A stretch of DNA of 64,000 nucleotides from Flavipsychrobacter sp964461535. GTDB lineage: Bacteria; Bacteroidota; Bacteroidia; Chitinophagales; Chitinophagaceae. A program made the position numbers and the translations under genes. This document shows positions 1 to 9,300 of this stretch, one piece after another; the first letter of the stretch is position 1; each line of letters begins with the position of its first letter. The stretch spans positions 1 through 64,000 of the forward strand of contig CAYWUY010000007.1 of assembly GCA_964461535.1 (NCBI GenBank), read 5' to 3'. Below the pieces are notes generated by a model, which had not been told where the DNA came from, did not search any database, and was given only the letters and a program-made list of their open reading frames with translations.

Positions 1-40
1 AGCCTGAGAACAGGCCAGCCCCTATAAACCCTATCACCAT
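1..40 (-). CDS. N-terminal fragment of an unidentified protein cut by the window edge
   Basis: An ATG on the minus strand at position 40 opens a frame running off the left edge, giving MVIGFIGAGLFSG. An in-frame TAG lies about 27 bases upstream, so this is the first possible start. An AAGAAG stretch a few bases before the ATG could serve for ribosome binding. The glycine-rich hydrophobic start could be a membrane segment or a nucleotide-binding loop. Thirteen residues are too few to identify a family. It lies downstream of infC on the same strand; it does not look like the rpmI start often found there. Confidence 0.3.
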   Translation of the reverse strand, partial: MVIGFIGAGLFSG

Positions 41-167
41 GAAAACTTCTTTATAGTAGAATAACTAATGTTAAGTTTTAATTACAATACAAATATACAT
101 CTAGTATTTAATTCTGCAAACATTTTTGTATAAAATACTCAAATATTTATAAACACAGAGTTAATAA

Positions 168-734
168 TTACTTAGCTGCTCCTTTTTTCTTTGGAGTGAA
201 AATTGCGAGCATTCTTTTACCCTCCATTTTAGGCATAGACTCTAAGCTGCCAAATTCTGCCAAACGCTCAGCAAACTTTAATAATAAAAGTTCTCCACGC
301 TCTTGGAACATAATAGCACGGCCTTTGAATTGAACATAACATTTTACTTTGTTCCCTTCTTGCAAGAATTTTTCTGCATGTTTAGCCTTGAAATCAAAGT
401 CGTGATCATCTGTATTAGGTGTGAAACGAATTTCTTTTACCTCAGATTGTTTAGCCTTTGCTTTTTGCTCCTTGTCTTTCTTTTTCTTCTCATACAAAAA
501 CTTCTTGTAATCAATGATTTTACAAACAGGAGGAACTGCATTAGGAGAAATCTCAACAAGATCTACTCCCTCAGCTTCTGCCATTTTTATTGCTTCAGCT
601 ATAGGGTAGACTGTAGGCTCTATATTGTCACCTATTACACGCACTTGAGGTGCTGTAATCTCGTGATTTAGTTTGTGTTCATTCTGAGGCAATCTAGGCC
701 TAAATAATGGTTTTCCTTTTGGTTTTTTCTGCAT
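168..734 (-). CDS. infC: Translation initiation factor IF-3
   Basis: IF-3 binds the 30S subunit, prevents premature joining of the 50S subunit and checks the initiator tRNA. The product is 188 residues, the normal length. The N-terminal domain carries the family-typical NHEITAPQVRVIGDN and AEGVDLVEISP. A lysine-rich linker (about residues 80-100) follows, then the C-terminal domain with KEIRFTPN and the KVKCYVQFKGRAI strand. The ATG at 734 is chosen. A TTG directly in front (737) would add one residue; bacterial infC often uses a rare start codon for autoregulation, so the TTG cannot be excluded. The gene lies 70 bases downstream of thrS on the same strand, the usual thrS-infC order, and has a promoter candidate of its own in that gap. 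Confidence 0.95.
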   Translation of the reverse strand: MQKKPKGKPLFRPRLPQNEHKLNHEITAPQVRVIGDNIEPTVYPIAEAIKMAEAEGVDLVEISPNAVPPVCKIIDYKKFLYEKKKKDKEQKAKAKQSEVKEIRFTPNTDDHDFDFKAKHAEKFLQEGNKVKCYVQFKGRAIMFQERGELLLLKFAERLAEFGSLESMPKMEGKRMLAIFTPKKKGAAK

Positions 735-756
735 CAAGGCATTTCTAATTTGGGAA

Positions 757-789
757 CAAAAATAAAATATTTGTATTCTAAAAATACAA
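757..789 (-). promoter_or_regulatory. Candidate Bacteroidota promoter for infC
   Basis: On the minus strand there is a TTG (789-787), then 22 bases, then TATTTTTG (764-757). This fits the TTG-N17-23-TAnnTTTG pattern known for the Bacteroidota primary sigma factor. It lies in the thrS-infC spacer and would give a leader of about 15-20 bases before the infC ATG. AT-rich DNA gives chance matches, so this is a moderate call. Confidence 0.4.
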
Positions 790-804
790 TCTTGAAAATT
801 TAAT

Positions 805-2766
805 TTATGCTTTTGCTATGATTTCTCTTTTTCCTCTTATCTGTTCTTTCACCTGAGCTTGTATATCAGCTGCAAATGCATCTGCTGTTACAGCACCTTT
901 ATCGCCCTCGCCATGTTTACGAACAGCTACTAGTCCTTCGGTCATTTCTTTTTCGCCAACTATTAGCATATAAGGAACTTTCATTACTTCAGTGTCGCGT
1001 ATTTTTCTGCCTATTTTTTCATTTCTGTCGTCTACCTCTACTCTAATATCAACAGCTCTTAATGCTGCAGCTACGTTATGGGCATATTCGCTATACTTAT
1101 CGCTGATTGGTAACACTTTTACTTGAAGAGGGGTTAACCATAACGGAAGGTTACCGCCACAATGTTCTAATAATACAGCTATAAAGCGTTCCATAGAACC
1201 AAATGGTGCTCTATGTATCATTACAGGGCGTTTACGACTATTGTCACTATCTACATATTCTAGCTCAAAACGCTCAGGAAGGTTATAGTCTACTTGTATA
1301 GTACCTAACTGCCATTTACGACCAAGTGCATCTCTCACCATAAAGTCTAGCTTAGGTCCGTAGAAAGCGGCTTCGCCGTATTCTACTACTGTATTTAGTC
1401 CTTTTTCGGCTGCTGCTTCTATAATGGCATTTTCTGATGTTGTCCAATTCTCTTCAGAACCAATATACTTTGAGCGATCTTCTTGATCTCTTAAAGATAT
1501 TTGTGCTGTATATTCATTAAATCCTAATGATTGGAAAACAAATAGTACTAAGTCTATAACTTTTTTAAACTCAGTTTTTACTTGTTCTGGTGTACAGAAT
1601 AAGTGAGCATCATCTTGAGTAAAGCCTCTTACACGAGTTAGCCCATGTAGTTCTCCCGATTGTTCATAACGGTAAACAGTACCAAACTCTGCTAGGCGAA
1701 GTGGTAAATCTTTATAAGATCGTGGAGATGACTTATATATCTCACAGTGGTGCGGACAGTTCATAGGTTTTAGCATGAACTCTTCACCTTCTTGTGGGGT
1801 AGTTATTGGACGGAAACTATCCTTGCCATATTTCTCCCAGTGCCCTGATGTTACATATAGTTGTTTGCTACCTATGTGTGGTGTCATTACAGGTAAGTAG
1901 CCTGTTTCTAGCTGTGCACGTTGTAAAAACTGTTGTAGGCGGTCGCGTAACAAGGCTCCGTTAGGTAACCACATAGGTAAGCCACTACCTACTTTCTCAG
2001 AGAAGGTAAATAACTCCAGTTCTTTACCTAGCTTACGGTGGTCGCGTTTTTTCGCTTCCTCCATTAAGGTAATATACTCATCCAGCTCTTTTTGAGCAGG
2101 AAATGTGATACCGTAGATACGAGTCAACATTTTGTTTTTCTCATTTCCACGCCAGTAGGCACCCGCTATATTGGTTAGTTTAATTGCCTTAATATTTCCG
2201 GTAGATGGTATGTGTGGGCCACGGCACAAATCAGTGAAATTACCTTGTGTATAAAAGGTAATACTGCCGTCTTGTAGGTCTTGAATTAGCTCTAATTTAT
2301 ATTGGTCACCTTTTTCAGTAAAATAGGCTAAAGCATCGTTTTTAGATACTTCTTTACGCACATATGCTGAGTTGGCTTTTGCTAACTCTTTCATTTTTGC
2401 TTCTATCTTAGCAAGGTCATCTTCACCTATAGTTCTATCTCCTAAGTCTACATCATAGTAAAAACCAGATTCAATAGAAGGGCCAATACCTAATTTTACG
2501 CCTGGATATAATGCTTCTAGAGCTTCGGCCATTAAGTGAGCAGAAGAGTGCCAAAATGTCGATTTCCCGCCTTTATCGTCCCACGTTAATAGTTTTAAGT
2601 TTACATTTTTATTAATAGGACGAGAAGAATCCCATACTTCACCGTCTACTTCTGCGGCTAATACTTTACGAGCAAGGCCTTCGCTGATAGATTTAGCTAT
2701 CTCAGCGGCTGTTACTCCGGCATTATACTCGCGAACTGCGCCATCGGGTAGTGTTATCTGAATCAT
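805..2766 (-). CDS. thrS: Threonine--tRNA ligase
   Basis: Charges tRNA-Thr with threonine in the cytoplasm. The product is 653 residues. It has an N-terminal TGS domain (IQITLPDGAVREYNAG), then the editing/SAD domain with HSSAHLMAEAL and a later HxxxH-type metal site. The class II core carries MNCPHHCEIY, which supplies a Cys and His of the active-site zinc. Motif 2 (YRYEQSGELHGLTRVRGFTQDD) and motif 3 (HRAPFGSMERFIAVLLEH) are present, followed by the anticodon-binding domain. The frame stays open for 29 codons upstream, but the ATG at 2766 gives the family's usual MIQITLPDG start, so the longer version is rejected. Upstream of infC and divergent from nnr. Confidence 0.97.
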   Translation of the reverse strand: MIQITLPDGAVREYNAGVTAAEIAKSISEGLARKVLAAEVDGEVWDSSRPINKNVNLKLLTWDDKGGKSTFWHSSAHLMAEALEALYPGVKLGIGPSIESGFYYDVDLGDRTIGEDDLAKIEAKMKELAKANSAYVRKEVSKNDALAYFTEKGDQYKLELIQDLQDGSITFYTQGNFTDLCRGPHIPSTGNIKAIKLTNIAGAYWRGNEKNKMLTRIYGITFPAQKELDEYITLMEEAKKRDHRKLGKELELFTFSEKVGSGLPMWLPNGALLRDRLQQFLQRAQLETGYLPVMTPHIGSKQLYVTSGHWEKYGKDSFRPITTPQEGEEFMLKPMNCPHHCEIYKSSPRSYKDLPLRLAEFGTVYRYEQSGELHGLTRVRGFTQDDAHLFCTPEQVKTEFKKVIDLVLFVFQSLGFNEYTAQISLRDQEDRSKYIGSEENWTTSENAIIEAAAEKGLNTVVEYGEAAFYGPKLDFMVRDALGRKWQLGTIQVDYNLPERFELEYVDSDNSRKRPVMIHRAPFGSMERFIAVLLEHCGGNLPLWLTPLQVKVLPISDKYSEYAHNVAAALRAVDIRVEVDDRNEKIGRKIRDTEVMKVPYMLIVGEKEMTEGLVAVRKHGEGDKGAVTADAFAADIQAQVKEQIRGKREIIAKA

Positions 2767-2934
2767 ATGTACTAAAAAGGTTGCTAAGATACGAATGATA
2801 TAGGGTATTTTGAAACATATAGAAATGGCAATATATCCATCTTTAGCAAACACATTCTGTTAAATCTGTAAAAACTACTGCTACTTGAATTATATAAAAT
2901 ATATACATACCTAAACATTCAATAAATTAGAGGC

Positions 2935-4449
2935 ATGAAAATTTTTTCTGCCACTCAAATTAAGGCTTGTGATAACTATACCATACATGCTGAGCGTATT
3001 GCGTCTATAGACTTAATGGAGCGTGCGGCTAACAAGTGTGTAGATTGGATAAAAGATAAATTTCCTAGGCAAACATTATTTATTGTTTTGTGTGGTACAG
3101 GCAATAATGGTGGTGATGGATTGGCTATTACAAGGCTTTTACATCAAAAAGGATATGGCGCCAGGGCTTTCGTTTTGAAAATATCGGAAGATATTACACC
3201 GGATTGTTATGAGAATTTACAGCGTCTTCAGGCTATTGATAGTTCTTTAGTATCCTTTGTAGAGCAGGGTACTTATATTACTGAATTGCAACAAGATATT
3301 GTAATTGTTGATGCCCTATTTGGTACTGGTCTGAATAGGCCTTTGCAAGGCTGGATATCAAATTTTATAAACCACATTAATGCCCTTCGCAATGTAAAGT
3401 TGAGTATAGATATGCCTAGTGGGCTTCCAGCTGATATTATTTCAGATCAGGATATGACTATTTTAAAGGCTACTTACACGCTTTCTTTTCAATTCTATAA
3501 AAGAGCTTTTTTACATCCCGAGTCAGCACCATATATTGGTGATTTACATATTTTAGATATTAAGTTAAGCGATACTTTTATACAGGCTACCCCAACTCAT
3601 TACAGCGTTCTGCTAGCAAAAGAAGCAGCTTCCCTGCTAAGGGTTAGAAGCAACTTTGCCCATAAAGGTAATATGGGGCATGTATTACTTGCTGCCGGCA
3701 GCATTGGCAAAATAGGGGCAGCAGTGCTTGCTGCAAAGGCGGTATTGCGTTCTGGAGCCGGCCTATTAACTGTTGCCATACCTGAGGTTGGTTTACAGGT
3801 ACTCCAGTCTACCATACCAGAAGCTATGTCCATTGTTTCGGGTAAAGATTTTATTGATACAATTCCCTATTCCGAAAAGTATAATGTAGTTGCAATAGGC
3901 CCCGGTTTAGATACGCAACATGCAACAGTAACTGCACTAGCTAGTTTTCTAGAAACTTGTAAGCTACCAGTGATAGCAGATGCCGATGCATTAAATATTA
4001 TAGCACAAAATCCGGAGTTATTACATAAGCTGCCTCCACAATCTATTATTACCCCACATCCTAAAGAGTTTTCCAGACTGTTTGGCAGTAATACTAATTC
4101 AATGATACAGGTAGATAATGCTAGAATACAAGCTATGAGGTATAACATTAATATAGTGCTTAAAGGGCATCATACAGCTGTTATTTCATCTGAAGGAGAC
4201 TGTTTTTACAATTCATCAGGAAATTCTGGAATGGCAACGGGTGGTTCCGGAGATGTATTGACAGGGGTAATAGCGGGCTTGTTGGCACAGGGCTACAGTC
4301 CTATACATGCGGCACAGCTAGGTGTCTATTTACATGGCTTGGCAGCAGATATAGCTCTTGAGCTACAAAGTGAGGAGAGCCTAATTGCAAGTGACATTAT
4401 AGCTTGTATGGGAAAAGCCTTTCAATATTTGCATCAATTACATAAGTAA
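2935..4449 (+). CDS. nnr: Bifunctional NAD(P)H-hydrate epimerase / ADP-dependent dehydratase
   Basis: Repairs damaged hydrated NAD(P)H. The N-terminal YjeF_N half epimerises the R and S forms; the C-terminal YjeF_C (ribokinase-like) half dehydrates S-NAD(P)HX using ADP. Both halves are complete in this 504-residue protein. CGTGNNGGDGLAITRLL (about 53-69) is the epimerase nucleotide loop and FGTGLNRPL follows. In the second half GNMGHVLLAAGS opens the domain, TPHPKEFSRL is conserved, and GGSGDVLTG carries the catalytic-type Asp at residue 440. The bacterial fusion form is common. Divergent from thrS (168-base spacer) and 81 bases before fbp; the fbp promoter motif suggests separate transcription. 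Confidence 0.95.
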   Translation: MKIFSATQIKACDNYTIHAERIASIDLMERAANKCVDWIKDKFPRQTLFIVLCGTGNNGGDGLAITRLLHQKGYGARAFVLKISEDITPDCYENLQRLQAIDSSLVSFVEQGTYITELQQDIVIVDALFGTGLNRPLQGWISNFINHINALRNVKLSIDMPSGLPADIISDQDMTILKATYTLSFQFYKRAFLHPESAPYIGDLHILDIKLSDTFIQATPTHYSVLLAKEAASLLRVRSNFAHKGNMGHVLLAAGSIGKIGAAVLAAKAVLRSGAGLLTVAIPEVGLQVLQSTIPEAMSIVSGKDFIDTIPYSEKYNVVAIGPGLDTQHATVTALASFLETCKLPVIADADALNIIAQNPELLHKLPPQSIITPHPKEFSRLFGSNTNSMIQVDNARIQAMRYNINIVLKGHHTAVISSEGDCFYNSSGNSGMATGGSGDVLTGVIAGLLAQGYSPIHAAQLGVYLHGLAADIALELQSEESLIASDIIACMGKAFQYLHQLHK

Positions 4450-4483
4450 TGCCTAAATGGTATGAGACGTAAGAAATAGTAAT

Positions 4484-4491
4484 TATATTTG
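4484..4491 (+). promoter_or_regulatory. Candidate -7 promoter element for fbp
   Basis: TATATTTG is an exact match to the Bacteroidota -7 consensus TAnnTTTG, 39 bases before the fbp ATG. No TTG is seen at the expected distance upstream, so the -33 half is missing or degenerate. Confidence 0.35.
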
Positions 4492-4530
4492 CCCGATAAT
4501 AACCAATTATATATTTAAATATACTATATT

Positions 4531-5535
4531 ATGTTGCAGGGCAAATGGGTTACTCTAGATGAGTTTACCATACAAGAAACCAGAAAATTTCCACAGGCTA
4601 CAGGCGAACTATCTTCATTATTAAGAGATATAGCTTTGGCAGGTAAAATTATCAATAATGAGGTGCGTAGGGCCGGGCTGGCTGATATTTTAGGGCAACA
4701 TGGTGCTACTAATGTACAGGGCGAAGAGCAAATGAAGTTAGATGTATTAGCCAACGAAACACTGATACATGTTTTGAAAAACAGTACTGATTGTGCCGGC
4801 ATAGCTTCAGAGGAGAATGATAATCACTTGTCTTATGAAGATACCTTTTCTACAAATTCTAAGTATGTAGTGCTATTCGATCCGTTGGATGGCTCTTCAA
4901 ATATTGATGTTAATGCCTCTATTGGTACCATTTTTTCAATATATCGCAGGGTGAGCGAGTTAGGCAAGCCATGTACTGAAGCTGATTTTTTACAGCCGGG
5001 TAATAAATTAATGGCTGCTGGTTATATTATTTATGGTTCTAGTACCATGATGGTATATGCAACTAAGCTTGGTGTAAATGGCTTTACTCTTGAGCCTTCA
5101 ATAGGTGAGTTTTGCTTATCTCATCCTAACATGAAGTGTCCTGAAAATGGTAAAATATATTCTTTAAACCAAGGTAATACTGTAAAATATAGCGATGGTA
5201 TGAAGGCATATTTGGAGTATTGCATGGAAAGCAATAAAGAAGAGGGTAGGCCATATTCTCACAGATACATAGGGTCTATGGTAGGTGATATGCATAGAAC
5301 ACTTATAAAAGGGGGCATTTTTATGTATCCATCAGATAAGAGCTCTCCAAATGGTAAACTGCGTTTACAATATGAGTGTAACCCAATGTCGTTTATTATG
5401 GAGGCAGCGGGTGGTAAGGCTTCTACAGGTACTCAAGCCGTGCTAGAAGTAATGCCAAGTGAACTACACCAAAGAGTACCTATTTACATAGGTTCTAAAA
5501 ACATGGTAAATAAAGTATTAGAGTTTATCGGATAG
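4531..5535 (+). CDS. fbp: Class 1 fructose-1,6-bisphosphatase
   Basis: Hydrolyses fructose-1,6-bisphosphate to fructose-6-phosphate, the committed step of gluconeogenesis. The product is 334 residues, typical of class I enzymes. The metal and substrate site is clear: IASEENDNH (about 90-98), then the signature LFDPLDGSSNIDVN (about 114-127). The C-terminal part has YIGSMVGDMHRTLIKGGIFMYP and the ECNPMSFIMEAAGGKAS segment. The N-terminal TLDEFTIQE is typical of the family. Pyruvate carboxylase, which also feeds gluconeogenesis, lies 0.8 kb downstream on the same strand. A strong hairpin terminator follows at 5571. Confidence 0.97.
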   Translation: MLQGKWVTLDEFTIQETRKFPQATGELSSLLRDIALAGKIINNEVRRAGLADILGQHGATNVQGEEQMKLDVLANETLIHVLKNSTDCAGIASEENDNHLSYEDTFSTNSKYVVLFDPLDGSSNIDVNASIGTIFSIYRRVSELGKPCTEADFLQPGNKLMAAGYIIYGSSTMMVYATKLGVNGFTLEPSIGEFCLSHPNMKCPENGKIYSLNQGNTVKYSDGMKAYLEYCMESNKEEGRPYSHRYIGSMVGDMHRTLIKGGIFMYPSDKSSPNGKLRLQYECNPMSFIMEAAGGKASTGTQAVLEVMPSELHQRVPIYIGSKNMVNKVLEFIG

Positions 5536-5570
5536 TATCATAGGTATTTTATTTTGTATATTTAATTAAG

Positions 5571-5606
5571 GAAACCCCGTTATACTCATGGCGGGGTTTC
5601 TTTATG
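5571..5606 (+). terminator. Rho-independent terminator after fbp
   Basis: The arms gaaaccccg (5571-5579) and cggggtttc (5592-5600) form a perfect 9-bp GC-rich stem with a 12-base loop, followed by a short T run. It lies 36 bases after the fbp stop. Confidence 0.75.
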
Positions 5607-5647
5607 TGTATTAGCCAATTTTTAACCCTTTTTTAGCATCAAAATCT

Positions 5648-5655
5648 TATTTTTG
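5648..5655 (+). promoter_or_regulatory. Candidate -7 promoter element for the lipoprotein gene
   Basis: TATTTTTG matches TAnnTTTG, 31 bases before the ATG at 5687 and after the fbp terminator. No exact -33 TTG is seen at the usual spacing. Confidence 0.35.
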
Positions 5656-5686
5656 TAGACAATCGATTATTTATTCTTAAGATTTC

Positions 5687-6118
5687 ATGAAAAAGCTTCT
5701 TGCACCATTGGTGCTTATCTCAACCCTGTTAATCCAAACCTCTTGTTCTGAGAAGTTTAATGTTGCTGCGCCCTATAAAAATATCACCGCAATTTATGGG
5801 CTACTTGACGTAGCAGACTCTGCGCAATACATTAGAGTTCAAAAAGCATTTTTAGACGAAAATAAAAGTGCAATTGATATGTCTAAAGTAGCAGATTCTA
5901 ACTTCTATAGATCTATAGAAGTTACCATGAAAGAGATGACATACAAGGGAGCTGTGCTATCAACCACCACATTAGATAGAGTAGATTTGAATTTAGAAGG
6001 TTATGTGAAAGATTCAGGAGATTTCTTCACATCTCCGAGTTATGCTTACAAATACAAAAAGAAATTAGACCCAACCAAGATATATCGCTTGTATGTGAAA
6101 AATCTTGAAACTGGTAAT
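5687..6118 (+). CDS. Putative lipoprotein of unknown function, truncated by an assembly gap
   Basis: Only the first 144 residues are present before 100 Ns. The start is a lipoprotein signal: MKKLLAPLVLISTLL then a lipobox ending TSC, with Cys at about residue 20. The mature part begins SEKFNVAAPYKNITAIYGLLD and looks like beta-rich secreted sequence with no family I can name. Export across the inner membrane and lipid anchoring are inferred from the signal alone. After the gap, 6219-6242 contains a short tail that could be the C-terminus (LVRFFAN then stop), or CSLFC then stop in another frame; the true gap length is unknown so the frame cannot be chosen. Flanked by fbp and pyc, probably its own transcript. 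Confidence 0.7.
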
Positions 6119-6218
6119 NNNNNNNNNNNNNNNNNNNNNNNNNNNNNNNNNNNNNNNNNNNNNNNNNNNNNNNNNNNNNNNNNNNNNNNNNNNNNNNNNN
6201 NNNNNNNNNNNNNNNNNN
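6119..6218. other. Assembly gap of 100 Ns inside the lipoprotein gene
   Basis: Exactly 100 Ns, a conventional placeholder for a gap of unknown length. The two flanks share no visible overlap, so real sequence is missing, probably the C-terminal part of the lipoprotein. Confidence 0.98.
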
Positions 6219-6309
6219 CTTGTTCGCTTTTTTGCTAATTAGGTGTAGCTTTTGTAAAATAAAATGAAATGTTCATACAAAATGACTACCATGCTAGTAA
6301 AATGAACAA

Positions 6310-6317
6310 TACTTTTG
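6310..6317 (+). promoter_or_regulatory. Candidate -7 promoter element for pyc
   Basis: TACTTTTG matches TAnnTTTG, 40 bases before the pyc ATG. No convincing -33 TTG at 17-23 bases upstream. Tentative. Confidence 0.3.
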
Positions 6318-6357
6318 TTCTACAAATCATTTACTACTAGTTCTCATTTTAGGCCGT

Positions 6358-9300
6358 ATGAAGATTAAAAAACTACTCATTGCCAATAGAGGCGAAATCT
6401 CTATTCGTATTTCTAGGGCAGCTACCGAACTGCACATTCCTACCGTTGCAGTGTATACTTATGAAGATAGATATTCTTTGCACCGATATAAAGCGGATGA
6501 AGCATATCAGATAGGCGAGGATAATGATCCACTTAAGCCCTATTTGAATATCGATGAGATTATACGAGTAGCAATTGAGTCTGGAGCTAATGCTGTTCAT
6601 CCTGGCTATGGTTTTTTATCTGAAAATGCTCAACTGGCAAGGCGCTGTCAAGAGCATGGTATTATTTTCGTAGGGCCTTCTCCTGAAGCTATGGCCGCCC
6701 TTGGTGATAAGGTTACGGCTAAAGAAGTGGCCTTAAAAGCGAATATTCCCCTAATTGAAAGCAATAAACAAGATTTACTAAACGAGGATATTGCATTAGC
6801 TGAAGCTACTAGAATAGGGTACCCATTAATGCTAAAAGCTGCAGCAGGTGGTGGCGGTAGAGGTATGAGGGTAGTGCGCACTGACGAGGAACTTAAAAAG
6901 GCTTTTCATGAAGCGCGTAGTGAAGCTAAAAATGCTTTCGGTGATGATACCGTTTTCCTAGAAAAATTTGTAGACAGACCTAAGCATATTGAGGTGCAGA
7001 TAGCTGCAGACCAGCATGGAAATATTGTTCACTTATATGAGCGCGACTGTTCAGTGCAGCGTAGATTTCAAAAAGTAGTAGAAGTTGCTCCTTCAGCTAC
7101 TTTATCTCAATCTGCCTTAGATAAACTGTATCATTATGCAGTTTCAATAGCTAAAGCAGTAAACTATAATAACTTAGGTACTGTAGAGTTTTTAGTTGAT
7201 GCTGATGAAAATATTTACTTTATTGAAGTAAACCCTAGAATACAGGTTGAACATACCGTAACAGAAATGATAACGGGTGTAGACTTGATTAAAACCCAAA
7301 TTTTTGTGGCTTCTGGCTACAAGCTATCTGATCCTGAGATTGGGTTGGGCGACCAAAATAAAATACCTAAGATAGGCTTTGCTATGCAATGCCGAATAAC
7401 TACTGAAGATCCGGCTAATAACTTTAAACCAGATTATGGTACATTAGTTACTTATAGAAATGCAGCGGGTTTTGGTGTGAGGCTTGATGAAGGTAGTACC
7501 TATGCGGGAATGAAAATCAGTCCTTTTTTCGATTCTATGCTGGTAAAGGTGAGTACCTCTGGTAATACCCTTAAAGATGCTACGTTGAAAATGCACCGTG
7601 CATTAAGAGAGTTTCGTATTCGTGGTGTTAAGAACAATATTCAGTTTCTTGAAAATCTTATTACGCATGAAGATTTTGCATCTGGCAAAGCCACTGTAAA
7701 TTTTATACAAGAACATCCGGAGTTATTCCAGTTTTCTCAGCGCCAAGATAGGGGCACTAAAATGCTGAATTTTTTAGCAGATGTTAGTGTTAATGGCAAC
7801 CCTGACGTAAAAGTAAAAGACGATAGTAAAACATTTGAAAAGCCAATAGTGCCAAATGTAAATTTAAGTAGTGATTATCCTAAAGGAACAAAAGACTTGC
7901 TTACTCAGCTTGGACCTGATGGTTTTAGTCAGTGGCTTAAAAATGAAAAAAAGATTCATTACACCGATACTACTATGCGCGATGCGCACCAAAGCTTATT
8001 GGCTACTCGTATGCGTACTTACGATATGCTTAAAGTAGCTAAAAGCTTTGCTATGGCTTTCCCGCAGACCTTTAGTATGGAGGTATGGGGTGGTGCTACT
8101 TTCGATGTATGTATGCGCTTTTTGAATGAAGACCCTTGGAAGAGGCTGGAACAGCTACGTGCAGCAATGCCTAATATACTGCTTCAAATGCTTATTCGTG
8201 GCTGTAATGGTGTAGGCTATGCAGCATATCCCGATAACCTGATAGCTAAGTTTGTTGAAAAATCTTGGGAGAAAGGTGTAGATATTTTCCGCATTTTCGA
8301 CTCGCTAAACTGGATGGAAAATGTGGCTCCATGTATAGAAATGGTGAGAAAGCATACAGGTGGTTTGGCAGAGGCATCTCTGTGTTATACTGGCGATATA
8401 TTAGATACAAAGCGTACTAAGTATACTTTAGAATATTACTTACGTTTAGCAAAAGATTTAGAAAATGCTGGTGCGCATATTTTGGCTATAAAAGATATGA
8501 GTGGGTTGCTAAAACCATATGCGGCTAAAGTACTTGTTGAAGCCTTAAAAGATACAGTAAAGTTACCTATTCATTTACATACGCATGATACTTCATCTTT
8601 ACAACCAGCTACATATCTTATGGCTATTGATGCAGGTGTAAATGTAGTTGACTGTGCACTTGGGTCTTTATCCGGACTTACTTCTCAGCCTAATTTTAAT
8701 GCAGTGGTAGAGATGATGAAGTTTCATGAAAGAGAGAATCTGTATGATATAAAACTACTTAACCAATTTAGCAATTATTGGGAGGCGGTAAGGGAGTACT
8801 ACTATCCATTTGAAAGTGGATTGAAAGCCAGTGCAGCAGAAGTTTTTCAGCATGAAATACCTGGAGGACAATATAGTAATCTTAAACCTCAGGCTATAGC
8901 ATTGGGGCTTGGCGATAAGTTTGAACAAATCAAAGACATGTATGCTACAGTAAACAACATGTTTGGAGATATAGTAAAGGTTACCCCTAGTTCTAAAGTA
9001 GTAGGAGATATGGCTCAGTTTATGGTAGCTAATAACCTTACTGAAAAAGACGTGTATGAAAAGGGTGAGAACATCTCCTTTCCTGAATCTGTGCAGCAGT
9101 TTTTTATGGGTGAGATTGGCCAACCGGAAGGTGGATTGCCTAAAGAGTTGCAAAAAATAATACTGAAAGATAAGGTGCCATTTACCGATAGGCCTAATAA
9201 ACATTTGCCCCCTATAGATTTCGTTAAAGACTTTATAGCTTTTAAAGAGAAATTTGGATATCCGGTAGGTGTTGGACTTAATGATAACTCAGAGAGTGAT

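Noticed and set aside
303..671. 122-codon open frame antisense to infC
   Set aside because: Phe/Cys/Leu-rich shadow of infC with no ribosome-binding signal.
2767..2853. 29-codon upstream extension of thrS
   Set aside because: The extra residues are not ThrRS-like; the ATG at 2766 gives the family's normal start.
8755..9204. 149-codon open frame antisense to pyc
   Set aside because: Lies wholly inside the conserved pyc coding region and has the low-complexity composition of a shadow frame.
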